DNA of 64,000 nucleotides from Chromobotia macracanthus (taxonomy: Eukaryota; Chordata; Actinopteri; Cypriniformes; Botiidae), in assembly GCA_036877525.1 (NCBI GenBank), contig JAZGTH010000058.1:10586501-10650500 (forward strand), read 5' to 3'. Within the stretch, counting starts at the first letter, position 1; every line of letters begins with the position of its first letter. Positions 35,601 to 47,833 of this stretch are shown one piece after another. The notes below the pieces were generated by a model, which was given only the letters and a program-made list of their open reading frames with translations, searched no databases and was not told where the DNA came from. The translations under genes were made by a program, and so were the position numbers.

Positions 35601-37916
35601 TGTACAACCCCTTGTGTTTTTCTGCTAGATGGTAAAGATGTTCCAGAATAACAACTCCCGCTGCTCCACCATCTATTTGCTGCCAGGAGAGGTCCGGCTC
35701 CTTTATTTCCCACTGCTTTTGTTGATTTTTTTTTTTTGTCAGAATGGAGGCTTAGGTCTAGAAAATCTCAGGTTTTAGATGTATTGCTCTAGATATAAAA
35801 AACCAATGGAACCTTGTAAATTTACATTTATTCATTTAGCAGACGCTTTTATCCAAAGCGACTTACAAGTGCGGAATACAACAAGCGAGTCAACCTGAAG
35901 AGGCAACTAGACACAATAAGTGCTCACAATACAAGTTTCAGACAGTGCTCAGAGTATCATATTCTACAACAAGGGAGAGATTTAAAGGGATGAGGGATAG
36001 GAAATAAAGGGGAAGGATTTTTTTTTTATAAAGAGGTTATAAATGCAACAAATCAGCTGAATTCTGCCATTGCACTTTGATTTTGGAAGATTGTAGGGTT
36101 TAGTTATATTAACCAGGTAAGCGTGGCATTGCTAGGAATAAACAGCAAAGTGATTTTTGACTTTAGGCACTTGATTTTGACGTTGTTAGATGTTCTATGA
36201 TCATGCTAACTCTACCCTCTGATGTCAGGACTCGCAGGACAGTTCTGATGGAATCCCTTCCGCCCCGCGCATGACCGGCAGCTTGGTGTCGGACCGCAGT
36301 CACGACGACATCGTCACGCGAATGAAGAACATAGACTGTATTGAGCTGGGCCGCCACAGACTGAAGCCGTGGTACTTCTCTCCATACCCGCAGGAGCTCA
36401 CGTCTCTGCCCATTCTTTACCTCTGTGAATTCTGCCTCAAATACCTCAAGAGCCTGAAGTGTCTCCAGAGGCACCTGGTAAGAGAAGATTCAGGACTATG
36501 CTTTGCTTTAATCCATCTGTACCTTCAGTAACCAATCTTCAACCTTTACAGACAAAATGCAACCTCAGGCATCCCCCAGGAAATGAGATCTACCGGAAAG
36601 GAACCATATCTTTCTTTGAAATAGATGGCAGGAAAAACAAGGTATGTAAATCTTGAAATTTTGCATGTGATATGTGGAAGGTGCAGGACCATAACATCAT
36701 TGTCCAATCATTGAATCAGTCCGAATGCAATGATAGTTTGACAGGCAAGTAAGACAGTGGAGAGAGTGGGATCTTTTAAAGCTAGCATGCTATTGCTAGC
36801 CTCTCCAATTGGACAGGCATGTTTTTGTGGGAGCATATCGTTACGGTCTCCTGATGGTGTGTTAAATCTTTTCACAGGCATATTCCCAAAATTTGTGTCT
36901 ACTGGCCAAATGCTTCCTGGACCATAAGACTCTGTACTACGACACAGATCCTTTTCTCTTCTATGTTATGACAGAGTACGACTCGAAGGGTTTTCACATA
37001 GTCGGTTACTTCTCAAAGGTACATTTCAGCTTCACTTATATTTATTTTATAAAAGTTGGTTCAATACTCTGTTGTCTAATGCAGCAAAATTCAGTTTTTC
37101 TGGACACAGCGTTAATGATCTTTTGTTTCTTTTATCAGGAGAAGGAATCTACAGAAGACTACAACGTAGCTTGTATTTTGACTTTGCCACCCTACCAAAG
37201 GCGAGGCTACGGCAAGCTGCTGATTGAATTCAGTGAGTCATTTTAAATGTTATTTGTTAGCATTAGGTTAAAGTGTATTATTGCTTGCGATCATTAAATT
37301 ATAAAATATAATATTAGCTTTACTCCTACATCCTGAATTATACATGTTTTGGGCTTTGTTCATCTCGGTCTCCCAGGTTACGAGCTCTCAAAGGTGGAAG
37401 GTAGGACAGGTACTCCAGAAAAGCCTCTGTCTGACCTGGGCCTGCTCTCCTATCGCTCATACTGGTCCCAGACCATTCTGGAGATCCTGATGGACCTCAA
37501 ATCAGAGAATGGAGAACGACCACAGATTACTATTAAGTGTGTGCCATTCTCAGTATCACTGTGTAAGAACGTGTTTTTATTTAGACTGACAGCTTTGTAA
37601 TGTTGTTCCTTTTTTTAGTGAAATCAGTGAAATCACAAGCGTGAAGAAAGAGGATGTGATATCAACTCTTCAGTACCTCAACCTCATCAATTATTATAAG
37701 GTAAGATATTGGTTCTTCCTCATTACCCTCTTGAAAGGATCTGATCAAAGCATCTTGACTGATCCAGCTCTTTTCTTGCAGGGTCAGTATATTCTTACCC
37801 TGTCAGAAGAGATAGTGGAAGGTCACGAGCGGGCTATGCAGAAGCGCCACCTCCGCATCGACCCCAAATGTTTGCATTTTACTCCTAAAGACTGGAGCAA
37901 AAGGGGCAAGTGGTAG
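32697..37916 (+). CDS. kat5: Histone acetyltransferase KAT5/Tip60 (15 exons, 507 aa)
   Basis: KAT5 is the catalytic MYST subunit of NuA4/TIP60: it acetylates H4, H2A(.Z) and ATM in transcription and DNA repair. Exons: 32697-32711, 32822-32888, 33151-33219, 33354-33490, 33778-33846, 34312-34392, 34833-34904, 35629-35691, 36229-36477, 36552-36641, 36878-37018, 37139-37232, 37377-37536, 37619-37700, 37782-37916; sum 1,524 nt. Domains: tudor-knot chromobarrel (~8-65; EGCRLPVLRKNQDNEDEW, FNKRLDEWV), a variable basic/Ser linker, then the MYST domain with a C2HC finger (CEFC...HLTKC), YFSKEKEST with the autoacetylated Lys, catalytic Cys in YNVACIL, the acetyl-CoA P-loop QRRGYGK and catalytic Glu in SYELSK. 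It ends KDWSKRGKW as in human. Exons 5 (23 aa) and 8 (21 aa) keep frame and look like optional cassettes; exon 8 has a weak GTCCGG donor. Polyadenylation signal AATAAA at 38083. Confidence 0.97.
34555..34770. mobile_element. MITE family C, copy with both ends (kat5 intron)
   Basis: Opens 'aaagctgcaatccgtgactt' and closes 'aaaggtacggattgcagttt', inverted terminal repeats of about 20 bp. The inside is AT-rich and non-coding, about 215 bp in all. Copies also lie at 34.97, 49.48 and 57.12 kb. Confidence 0.75.
34969..35345. mobile_element. MITE family C, fullest copy (kat5 intron)
   Basis: About 375 bp, opening 'aaagctgcaattcataacca' and closing 'gaaagttacggattgcagct'. The inside carries 'ctgtagatggtgcagtgttt' and 'gaatttaaacttgtcatcca', which appear inverted at 57.1 and 13.9 kb. 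It is the best representative of the family in the window. Confidence 0.75.
35820..35885 (+). mobile_element. SINE tail fragment
   Basis: 'catttagcagacgcttttat' followed by 'ccaaagcgacttacaagtgc', the highly conserved 3' tail of fish tRNA-SINEs, without the tRNA head. It lies in a kat5 intron. Confidence 0.6.
36660..36835. mobile_element. Interspersed repeat family A, copy 3 (kat5 intron)
   Basis: Contains 'accataacatcattgtccaa', 'tccgaatgcaatgatagttt', 'gacaggcaagtaagacagtg' and 'gctattgctagcctctccaa', matching the two stag3 intron copies. Confidence 0.6.
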
Positions 37917-38082
37917 AATAGACTATAAAGAGAGCCACTAACACGCAGCTGCCACGCCGAGTCCTGCTCACAAAGACATTCCTTTCAAGATAAAAACTGT
38001 AAATAATCATGTGCATTAATATACGGTTTTTATATGTGGGAAAAAACTTGTCATAAATGTAACAATGTATCTGTGATGTGTA

Positions 38083-38088
38083 AATAAA
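38083..38088 (+). terminator. kat5 polyadenylation signal
   Basis: AATAAA 167 bp after the kat5 stop, followed by a G/T-containing stretch. It is the first canonical signal downstream. Confidence 0.7.
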
Positions 38089-38099
38089 CACTTTGAACT

Positions 38100-39144
38100 G
38101 TTAGGAGCGTGTTGCATGACAAATATACACTAACAATAGAGAAACGGTGAACACATCTCAGATTTACCTGGCTAACAATCACAGCAGCAGCTCAGCAATA
38201 GAGCCACATTCTGAATCACTGATTGCTTTTTAATGGCCTCATGATATATTTAAATATTCTATAGATCACACTAGAGACATAAAATTGCCTATTTAAATTT
38301 ATTTAATCAATATTTAACTTAAAATGTTTGAAAATACATTTAGAAATTTTTAGAACCTTACAAAATCTTATTTATAATTGAGCGCATCTGATTTTATTCT
38401 GTTTGCGGTACTTAGAACTGCTGTTCATACAGTTTCATAAACATAAATTCTTAGACTTGTGGGTGTCACATTTGAAACTGTGGTTTAGCCTCTTCATACT
38501 GTGAAACCATCTGTAGCATCTCCACACTTTCACAAAACACACTCATCCACTGTCTAGATCCTGATGCTGCAGGTGTTTATTGCTGTTAACTCTGGCCACT
38601 CTTGGTTTCATCATCATGTGCTCCAAATGAAATTAAATCTGTAAAGTGTTACTCTATAAGAAAAAGATAGATTATGGTCCTTATATAGTTAACTGGTCTA
38701 TAACACTCTGTATATGATTGATGATAGTGTTATAAACAAGCTTAAGAAAAGTTTGTTAAAGAAAGTCTGTATATAAAATCCTACAGCTGGGGGGCTTACA
38801 AGGGGAGGGAAACAATAGAGCTATGTATCATAGGAAGACAATAGCATGAAAAGTGCTGTATGGTTACAAAGTTCCAACAACTGTTTAAAGCATACAGTTT
38901 AAGCCCTACTGTACAAGCACTAATGTGTTTCTAACATGTATGCCTCATTAGTCTTAATTAATGTATTAATATAATACCAGTACGAAGCAGTTTTAGTGAT
39001 CAAATGCTTTTCCCATCCAGTCAGCTGGAGAATGTTAGTATGTTAATTTACATCAGTTGTGTATCATTGCGAGTATCTGGAGAACTGTGTGACACGCTTA
39101 CGCAGTGCCTGGAGTTCTGCATCCTTTCTCGGGTTCTAAATCAC
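38100..39144. other. Convergent intergenic region between kat5 and mtmr2
   Basis: About 1 kb of AT-rich DNA between two tail-to-tail genes. It probably holds the mtmr2 3' UTR on the minus strand; TTTATT at 38577 is one candidate signal. No gene or clear repeat was recognised. Confidence 0.45.
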
Positions 39145-42100
39145 TCATACAAAGGTCTGCACGGGTGTGATGGAGCGAGTAGGAGACCCTGCCCTCTCGG
39201 AGGATGAAGAAACAGTACGATTGGCCGCCTCACGCTGTAGCTCCTCCACCCTCTTCTGTAGTTCCGCCCGTTTGGCTAGCAGCTCCTTGTAGCGCTGATG
39301 GACGGGTTCCTAAATGCAAAAACAAGCACAAACCTGAGACCCGCAAATCCAAACAGTCAGCAACAGCCATTTAAAAACATACACACTAATACTGTCCCTT
39401 AAAACTGCCATTCATAACTTTTGCCTCTCTGTTGCCATCACTGAACGTGTGTTAAAATTCAACATTAGACAGAGAATCAATCAGCTTAATTCTGCACATC
39501 ATTTAAAACTGCTTGCATGTGTTTACCTGTGGGCGCATGCGAGGGTTCCAGCGGATGTAGTAGGTGACCCAGAGCTGGAGGTGTCGTATACTGACAGTGG
39601 GAAACAGCACGTGGGAAGGATAGTGCATGTACAACGGATTCACAAAGTCTTCCAGCTGACTGTTCACAAACGACCACAGAGACACAGTGCGCTTCGGCAC
39701 TTCCTAAATACAAACACATACATGAGCTCACACTCTCTCAAACACATTTATTCAGTGAGCAAATTTAGAGATTCTGCTTCAAGCTATAAACTGCTTCTGC
39801 ATTGTCACCCTAGAGCCTCACTGAATGCATCATGAGATGCTTTGGATAAAGGAGTCAAATGAACACGGGGCGGCCTGATTAATTTAAAAACAAATCTGAT
39901 CACATAGTTTTGAATACTAATATCTTAGAATGCTTATTGTGTAAACCAGATACATACACATGGTGTGCGCACACGCGCATGCATGCTCTTACCTCTTTGA
40001 GTCTTTGCTGCTCACTGTTACACAGAAATGTCCCAAACAGGCAGCTGTACAGGTGATCCAGTATTGTAATGAGGAAATACTCATTGAACTCAAAAGCTGT
40101 AGGAAACTACACACACACACAAACACTTACTACATGTGCAGACACAGACTGAAGCAATATGGTGCAGATATTTTAAAGGTAAACGTGTTGTCTCGGCAAC
40201 TGTGGGGTGTTTGCAGTCACCTGTCTGGTCATCTGCCAGACGCAATCAATGAACTGCAGAAAGACTGGAGAGCGGTCAGCATCTGTGTGATTCTTATCAC
40301 CATGACCCAATCTCTATACACACACACACACACCACAAATTATTTTTAATTAATAAAATTCACTATAGTAAGAGCCTATATTTGGCGTTAATAAAATGTT
40401 TAGATCAACATTAACTACTCCCCCTAAAGGAATAGTTCACCCCAAATTGAAAATTCTATCAAACATTTACCCTCATACCATCCTAGGTGTATGACTTATT
40501 TCTTCAGCGAAACACAATCACTGTCATTAAATATTCAAGCTCTTTCCAACTTTAATGGCAGCTAATATTGCCTGAGATTTTGAAGCACAGAGATTGAAGC
40601 ACTAGAAAGCACATACATTCATCATTAAAGTAATCCATACTTCAGTGGGTTAATAAATGTCTTCTAAAGCAAAACATTACATTTGTGAAAGAAAATGATT
40701 AATATTTTGAGCTTATTAAGCAATTGATACATCATATATCCATGCACACAAACAGATCATAGTGCTAAATTCAAAAATGGCTCAAAAGGTCATAATATTA
40801 ATTGTTTTGTTTCACAAGCATATTGTTTGCTTCAGAGGACATTTATTAACACACTACAGTCGTATGGATTAGTTTTATGATGGATGGATGTGCTTTATGG
40901 AGCTTCAAAATCTTGGGCAATATTCAATGCCATTATAAAGCTGGGAAGAGCCAGGATATTGTCTAATATAACTCTGTGTGTCTACTGACCTGTTGGAAAC
41001 GATGCCCAAAGCTGAGCCATTCTTTCTCCAGCAGTATCTGAAAGCCCCGGATGGTTCTGTAATGAGAGTCCAGCATCAGCAGGGCCAGTGAGGTGAGCTG
41101 AGCCGTTCTGTCCCAGCCATCACTGCAGTGAATCACCACTGAGGTTTTCCCAGACTCCACCTTATCAGCTATCCTTAAAGCTCCTGCCAGAATCAACTGC
41201 CACACACACACACACCTCCCGGTAAGCGCCACCTTCATCATCCTCATCTCAACATCTGAGAGATATGATAAGGTCTCACCTTGATATGTTCCAGCCAGTG
41301 GGTGGACTCCAGGTTGGACAGCCAATGAGATTCATCGATGTTGGGGTACACGACCTCCTTCAGTTTCCGTAGCGACTCGCGCATGACATGAATGTTATGG
41401 ATTTCCAAAAACACCAGTTCAGCGTTCTGATAAGCATCTTCACTTTCAAAGCCCCCTCCCTTCATCTATAACACACATGGAGTCAGATATTAAACGCTTC
41501 TGTTTCATCTAAAACACATTCAGAACTAAAGCAAACCAGCTTTCACCTTATTGGCTGCAGCGTTCACACTGGGTCTGGCATCAAATATGAAGAGCTTGTG
41601 CGATTGTGCGTTTGCATCCATGATGGCCTGCAGGAGCTTTTCATCCTCTTTGCAGCGCCGGCCATTCTGGCCCACCATCGGCTGACTGGACCGAATCACT
41701 GTGGCCTGGCTCTCTGGATGGATCCATGACAGCACCTGGACCAGGGGCGGGGCCAAAACATTCATTTATCCAGTGGATAAACAAATCACACACTCAATGA
41801 CAGGCGACACAAAAACAGAATCAAGGTTCAAAGATGTCACAGGTCATAGTGATGTCACTGACCGGAATGCGTCCTTTGGCCCTGAAGCTGGAGATGCGCC
41901 GCAGCTCCTCATCGGTGATGGTTACCGGGACAACTAGTGATGCTGGGTATGAATCACACAACTCGTAATGATCGTTAACTTTAGAGATTCTCCAGCTCTC
42001 ATTTGGAAGACCCTAAACACACAGATACAGCTGTATATTTACACTACTGGTCAAAAGGTTGGAAACACTTGACTGAAATGTTTCTTATCTTTAAATCTTT

Positions 42101-44601
42101 GAATCTTTAAATCTGAGGCCATTTGTTTAAATGTTTACAATTATTACTGTAGACAAAATTATAACTCTGCCAACATTTTAATTATGTTATTAGAAATGTA
42201 CAATTTTATTTTAAAAAAATGTTTTTTAATTGGATGATTTGGACCAAATAATGAAGAAAAAGCAGCCAATAAGAGCACAGGACAGAGGGGAACTCCTTCA
42301 AAACTCTTTAGAAAGCTTTTCAGGATGATTACAAGAAAATGGGTGATAAAATGTCAAGAAAACATTTTTGTAAATTCTAGGCAAAGGGTGACTTCACTGA
42401 ATATGCCAGAATATAACCTAGTTTAATTTATTCAGTTCATTTTTTTGTCACAACTTTATTCCCAAAGTTTCATTGGCGTTATTTCATAGTTTTGATGAGT
42501 TTACTATTATTCTAAAAAAGTGTTAAAAAATATTAATAAAGAATGTTTCCAAACAGCTCTATATTTAATTTACACTCAAATCTCATGTCAATTTATTTAT
42601 TATTTACTTTGAAATGTAACTTGCAATACTGACTGACTGTATATTATCCTTTATATACAGCTCTCATTCTAAAGGAAACAAACGAGTCAACACTGCACCT
42701 GTCTCTTGTATTCAGCCAGTGGATCGTACACTCTCCAGCCACTCTCAGGGAACTCCTGCTTATACTCAAATGCAAAGAGAGGCTAGACACAGAGAGACAG
42801 ACAGAACGACAAAGAGAGATGGACAGAAAGACAGAGAGAGACAGACAGAAAGACAATGTGAGTCAACAGTGTTCGTTTCTCACGGGCTGACGCACTAATG
42901 ATCATTTTATTCCTGTGTATCACCATGCTGTTCGACACTGGAAACGCAAACTTCATCAGAACTTCAAACACCGACTTCTTGAGGGAATCTTCAGGCTCCT
43001 TGTGCACAAAGCGCAGGTTTCTCATATCCTACAACACCACGCAAACACACTAAGCAAATACACAGACAAATAAGCATTGTTTGGTGATGCTTGTTTGAAG
43101 AAGCACAGAAACCTTGCAGACGAGGCCAAACGAGACATCTCCTCTGCTGGTCGGTGCTCCAATCTTCTCCACTCTGCTTAAAACTCCCAGAGGAAGATCC
43201 AGCACAAAGACTGACTCCTAAATACAAACACAGACGACTTCAGTTTAAAATCACTCATCGGCTGTCTGCACAGTATCTGTGCATATTGTTGGTCTTACCC
43301 TGTCAGTACACCTGAAAAACAGTCTGTAGTTGGTGACAGTTAGAGATCCTCGTACAGGTCCAATGAAGGGGCAAATATAAGTCACATCTGTAGCTGTGAA
43401 TACACACACAATAAACACATTTAATGAAACTGTAACAGTAGCTCACGCTGTAGTGATTTACAGTAGTAATGTGCAGGTCTACACTCATCTCTTACATGTT
43501 TGTTTAGTGAGCGTGATTTGACAGAATATGACAGATTACTGCATCAACGTGATTGTTGATGCCAAAACAGACTGTTAACCAATCACATTGCAGGATTAGG
43601 TTTATGGGGCTGGTATTGTGAACCTCAGACATCATGCCCACGTACTGCTGTCTGAACATCTGATGCATATGGCACATTTAGCTTTAATTGGTTACTTTAC
43701 ATGTCAGTCCGACGGTCTCTTGGGTGTTTATTAGCCAATGAAAGCTGCGATGGAGTCCAGAATATCTGGTTATGCAAGACTAAGGGGCTTGTATTATTAT
43801 TATTACCAAGCTATTATTATTATTATTTCCCTGTGATTTTAGGGGTAAGTTCTGGTTATGGGTTGGGGTAACCAACCAACATAAGATGTTGATCAAGGAA
43901 CAAGATCCAGGCAAAATCATTAAATATTTTACAGTTTTATAGCGCTTTCTATAAGCGTAGTACAACATTTAACACATTTTATCCTGCAGATTTGCCACGT
44001 AACCCAACCTGCACGATACAGTGTGTTCAAAACATACCCAGAACCTGTACCATTTCTACACTGATTCATGTTAACATGCCACAGATGTAGTACCAGCTTC
44101 CTGAATCTTCTCCTGGGGCAAAAGCGGAAGCTCTTCTTTACTGGAGTTTTTGTTTTGGACCTGAAGGCACACAAACACGAAGATTAAAAACACAAGACAA
44201 GCCCACCATGAAGTTACAGCCCGACACTTCAATAATAACGTGAATGTTTCATGTTAGTACCTTTTCAGCCGCCCTTCCTTTAGACTGCAAAGGGAGAAAA
44301 GAGGAACAAATGCGGGTTAGCGACAGTTCAGCACATAAAGAGGTTTAAGGAACAGGGCTCGGTTCTGACTGACCCGTAACTCGACATCACAAACTCTGGT
44401 GCCGTTCGAGCGGTCCGAGCGGCTCGTGGTCGAGCTGGAAGAATAAACTGATCTGTGATCTGTGATCCACCATTGTGTTTAATTCAGGACTTCAACTACG
44501 AAAACTTATAAAAATATTCTTGATTCAGGTGTGTGTGTGTGAGTGTTTTATCGGCACCTGCACAGCGACTCCACACTGTCCACACTGGCGCTCTCCTCCA
44601 T
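39145..44601 (-). CDS. mtmr2: Myotubularin-related protein 2 (16 exons, 621 aa)
   Basis: MTMR2 is a cytosolic/endosomal lipid phosphatase that removes the D3 phosphate from PI3P and PI(3,5)P2; human loss causes Charcot-Marie-Tooth 4B1. Exons (minus): 44558-44601, 44374-44434, 44261-44284, 44094-44160, 43299-43393, 43113-43217, 42924-43028, 42699-42782, 41863-42012, 41547-41735, 41280-41465, 40990-41196, 40221-40313, 39993-40106, 39527-39703, 39145-39309; sum 1,866 nt. The N-terminus is Ser-rich (MEESASVDSVESLC). PH-GRAM domain ~70-180 (DVTYICPF, GSLTVTNYRLFF), phosphatase with VIHCSDGWDRTAQ, the intact Cys-x5-Arg active site with both substrate Asp residues, and RIPVLSWIHPESQATV. The C-terminal coiled coil (RYKELLAKRAELQKRVEEL) ends ITPVQTFV, a PDZ-ligand-like tail matching human PVQTVV. 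All key residues are present, so an active enzyme is expected. Confidence 0.97.
40428..40975. mobile_element. AATTCACCC-type element(s), probably two overlapping copies (mtmr2 intron)
   Basis: Opens 'aaaggaatagttcacccca'. The phrase 'aatccatacttcagtgggtt' and, about 190 bp later, the related 'acagtcgtatggattagttt' suggest nested or tandem copies. A block ending 'gggaagagccaggatattgt' also occurs at 24.95-25.0 kb. Non-coding. Confidence 0.5.
42040..42560. mobile_element. Tc1-like non-autonomous element (mtmr2 intron)
   Basis: Left end 'actggtcaaaaggttggaaa', right end 'aaagaatgtttccaaaca', a GGTCAAAAG...-type terminus as in fish Tc1/mariner elements. The inside has no transposase frame. Its central part ('gaagaaaaagcagccaataa' to 'aactccttcaaaactcttta') recurs at 62.96-63.17 kb. 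Confidence 0.6.
42783..42860. repeat. GACA/GA simple repeat next to an mtmr2 exon
   Basis: About 75 bp of 'agacagacagaaagacagag' units starting right at the acceptor of exon 42699-42782 (minus strand), acting as its pyrimidine tract. Confidence 0.8.
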
Positions 44602-45309
44602 CCCGAACCGGGCCGAACCGCGCCACTAACACGGTGAGAGTAACAGCTGATAATGTCGTTTTACTTTAAGAGTCTGGACTGGACCGGACTGGACCGACTG
44701 GACGGAAACTCACGGGCCACAAACACCGGAAGCTTCCATGTCTTCCCACAATCCCTCTGGGTGGGGCTGATCGTGCGCGCTCTCGCGTTTGTGTGCGTGT
44801 GCACGAGTTTGTGTAGCACATTATAAATCAGTACCGTGCAGTGAAACACAATATATATAAATAAATATAAATATATATAAATATATATATAAATAAATAT
44901 AAATATATATAAATAAATATAAATACAGGCACCAGATTCATTAATAAACTGTACTGAATGAATAATACACCAGCTATCAAGTTTCAGGTTGTAAGAACGT
45001 TTCGGCAACGTTTCCTTGAGGAAACAACACGTTAAAAATGAAGGAAATGTTGAAGACGTCCATGTTTTAGATTTAGAGTTATTGCTTCATCAGAAGAACA
45101 TTATTCAGACATTTCTCAATACTGTTCAACTTTACAAAAGTTCTTGTAACTCTGAGACAACGTTTAGACAACGTTCCCTGTAAAACGAGCGCATGTTGTG
45201 TTAACGCAGTGTTTGGTGTGCGCTTTGTGTGCTGCTTTATGTTGTATATGAACATGTAAACATGAATCTGCGTTTTGCATTCGTCGTTTTCTTGTCATAC
45301 GCGTTTTGT

Positions 45310-45560
45310 GTGTCTGTAGTTTGTTGCACACACGCGCGTCGCGTCGCGTCGCGTCACGCGCGTCTGCGCGTCACAGGCGGCGCGGCTGGGTGGCGTCTCC
45401 TCTGAATGGAGAAGCAGTGGCTGCACAAGCGGCTTTTGTGTGGAGATGTTTGTGACAGAGTGACACTGGAGATCAGCAATGCAAAGCCTCAGTGCTGCCA
45501 GATCCCACAGCTCTCCTCAACCCTGTGCTGAAGAACACACAGTTTCTTCTGCTTCTGCTC
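45310..45560 (+). promoter_or_regulatory. CpG island with exon-like downstream sequence
   Basis: Dense CpG ('cgcgtcgcgtcgcgtcgcgt' and neighbours) at 45335-45390 is followed by a 41-codon frame (45406-45531, MEKQWLHKRLLCGDV...) and then CCGCAG|GTGACC near 45570, a possible donor. It could be the upstream promoter and leader exon of the gjb1-like gene or the start of an unannotated transcript. The short frame is not claimed as a protein. Confidence 0.35.
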
Positions 45561-45587
45561 ACCAGCCGCAGGTGACCATCAGCCAGC

Positions 45588-45773
45588 CAGCCATAATAAT
45601 AATCATAATAATAATCATCATAATCATAATCATAATAATAATAATAAACCAACAGTAATAATCAGCCAGACAGAACTAAACCCTGCCATAATAATAATAA
45701 TCATAATAATAATAATAAACCAACAGTAATAATCAGCCAGACAGAACTAAACCCTGCCATAATAATAATAATC

Positions 45774-45811
<38 letters not shown>

Positions 45812-45980
45812 CCAACAGTAATAATCAGCCAGACAGAACTAAACCCTGCCATAATAATAATAATCATAATAATAATAATAAACCAACAGTAATAATCAGC
45901 CAGACAGAACTAAACCCTGCCATAATAATAATAATCATAATAATAATAATAATAAACCAACAGTAATAATCAGCCAGACA
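45588..45980. repeat. ~70-bp minisatellite with (ATA)n
   Basis: Five copies of a unit made of (ATA)n/ATC followed by 'aaaccaacagtaataatcag' and 'ccagacagaactaaaccctg'. Units vary only in the number of ATA triplets. Confidence 0.95.
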
Positions 45981-46844
45981 CTACCAGCCAGACTGCAGAT
46001 ATACTTCTCCTTAAAGAAATGCAACACAATAATAAATCACACTGTATGTGTCTTCATAACACCATCTAACCAAACATTCAAGCTGTACACTTGGATGGAC
46101 GTTGTTTTGCAGTGTCTTGGGATGTGCTTCTGGTTTTGTTCAGCCATGATGAAATCCTGAAACAGTCTAATAAAACTCTATCAGCACTTTATTACAAACA
46201 TTAAGATCTATGAATTTGTCTGACAGTAGAGATAAAACTGTAAAGAAAAACATTATTTATAAACTTATGCCATTCATTCAGAAAGCTATATGAACCTTTG
46301 TTTGAACTTTGTTATGCAAATGATATATGAACAAAAGTAACAGCAATAACTGTAATATTTAACATGAATATTAAGCAATAATAAATGCATAAAGGAAAAC
46401 ATAAAATAACAACATGAATGCATGTTTTGCGTTTACAGTGTATAGAAATAGTAGAATTAGTTCGGAGTAATGACCAAAGTCATTATTTTAATGTTAAATA
46501 TTAAATTTTAATAAATGTGCATATAGTTAAACATGCTGTTTTCTACCATCAAATCGACTATGAATGTTTAAACGCACTGCTGACCAATCCTGTCTAAACT
46601 CACCCATGAGAAACTAAGTCTACAATGAATGTTTAAATTTGTAAATGATGATTTCATTTGACCTCTAAGGTCACAGTGTAAAAAACGACACACATCTGTG
46701 ATGGCAACAGTGTGAGATGGAAGGTACTCGGTGTCCCATATTACACAAAAACACACACTCTTGTTCTGTGACTGAACCTACACGTTCATTGTGTGACTGG
46801 AGAATGACTGGCTGAGAGATCGCTGGTCACATGCTCAGCCGTGC

Positions 46845-46995
46845 CTTCATAAATGGCTGCTGCATGCTGGAGACACTCCATCTGACAGAAGTACACACAC
46901 ACATACACACAGCAGAGACACGGCGGGTCTCAGAAGCCCTTCATACGGGCTCTGCCCATGCCACTTTCACCACCTGCGGAGCCTGGTAATGCTGA
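46845..46995 (+). promoter_or_regulatory. Probable promoter and 5' UTR exon of the gjb1-like gene
   Basis: An ATAAAT TATA-like box at 46849 precedes a 100+ bp exon-like block ending CGGAGCCTG|GTAATG at about 46985. The next acceptor is TCTTTCAG at 47812-47819, right before the connexin start. Connexin genes typically have one non-coding exon and one coding exon, as this predicts. Confidence 0.45.
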
Positions 46996-47833
46996 ATACT
47001 ACATAAACTCTCTCTCTCTCTCTCTCTCTCTCCAGAGTCTGAAACAAGTTGTTTGCTGTTGTGTTATAGATTCGGTTGTAGTGTGACTATGGACTTGCTT
47101 GTTTTTTTCCAGTCAGCTTATAAAGTCACCGTAAAAGTCGCTGCCTATAAAGGGGAAGTTTATAATCAAGAGTCTGATTGGTTGGAATTACATATTTTAT
47201 TCTTGTGACAACTCTGTGAATACTGTCACAAATATATTTGTATGTTGAGTCAGATATGGCTGGTATGTGTTATATCCTTCATGGGTTTTGGAGCCGTGTG
47301 GTATTGATAAGAATGTTAAGCAAACATTCTTTAACTCGAATGTTTTTAAAACATTCCATTAACTACTAAAGAATAATGTTTTTGATATATGATATATAAG
47401 GTTAAAAATTGTTCTACTGATGTTACTGCAAGAATGTTTTTGCTAACTTTGAGAGAATTTTTAGAGAACGTTTGCCAATGCTCTATGAACGTTCCTTGTT
47501 CGCTGGGAAGTTGAATCTATGAGACAGGATATTATAATGTGTCAAACTATATTAAAGGGCGATGTGCAATCATTTCAAACCTGTATGACTTTTTGCTTCT
47601 GAGGAACACAAAAGAAGATATTTTGAAGTATGCTGTTTACCAGACAACAGTGGCACACGTTGACATTGTATGGACACAAAATCACTGAGACATTTCTCAA
47701 AACAGCTTTTGAGTTCCACAGAAGAGAAAAAGTCACATAGAAAGTGCCCAGAGTGGCTGCTGTTCTTTCTGTACGTGTGTGTGTGCTTCCTAACAGTGGG
47801 GCTGTGCTCTGTCTTTCAGTTCTGGAATCCAAA

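Larger units (their letters stand above)
44602..47833. other. Region between mtmr2 and the first connexin gene
   Basis: Holds the mtmr2 promoter (44602-44780; CCGGAAG ETS-like site at 44728), an (ATATAA)n tract at 44850-44925, a CpG island at 45310-45460, the ATA-rich minisatellite and a probable gjb1 non-coding exon. 47.30-47.52 kb holds an old, inverted family D relative; 47.56-47.72 kb a fragment of the AATTCACCC-type element. Confidence 0.5.

Noticed and set aside
45588..45980. CRISPR-like repeat-spacer regularity
   Set aside because: The variable parts are ATA-count differences, not unique spacers, and the host is a vertebrate. It is a minisatellite.
47744..47833. Upstream ATG extending the gjb1-like frame by 30 residues
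   Set aside because: A TCTTTCAG acceptor lies between it and the family-typical MNW start, so the upstream stretch is intronic.
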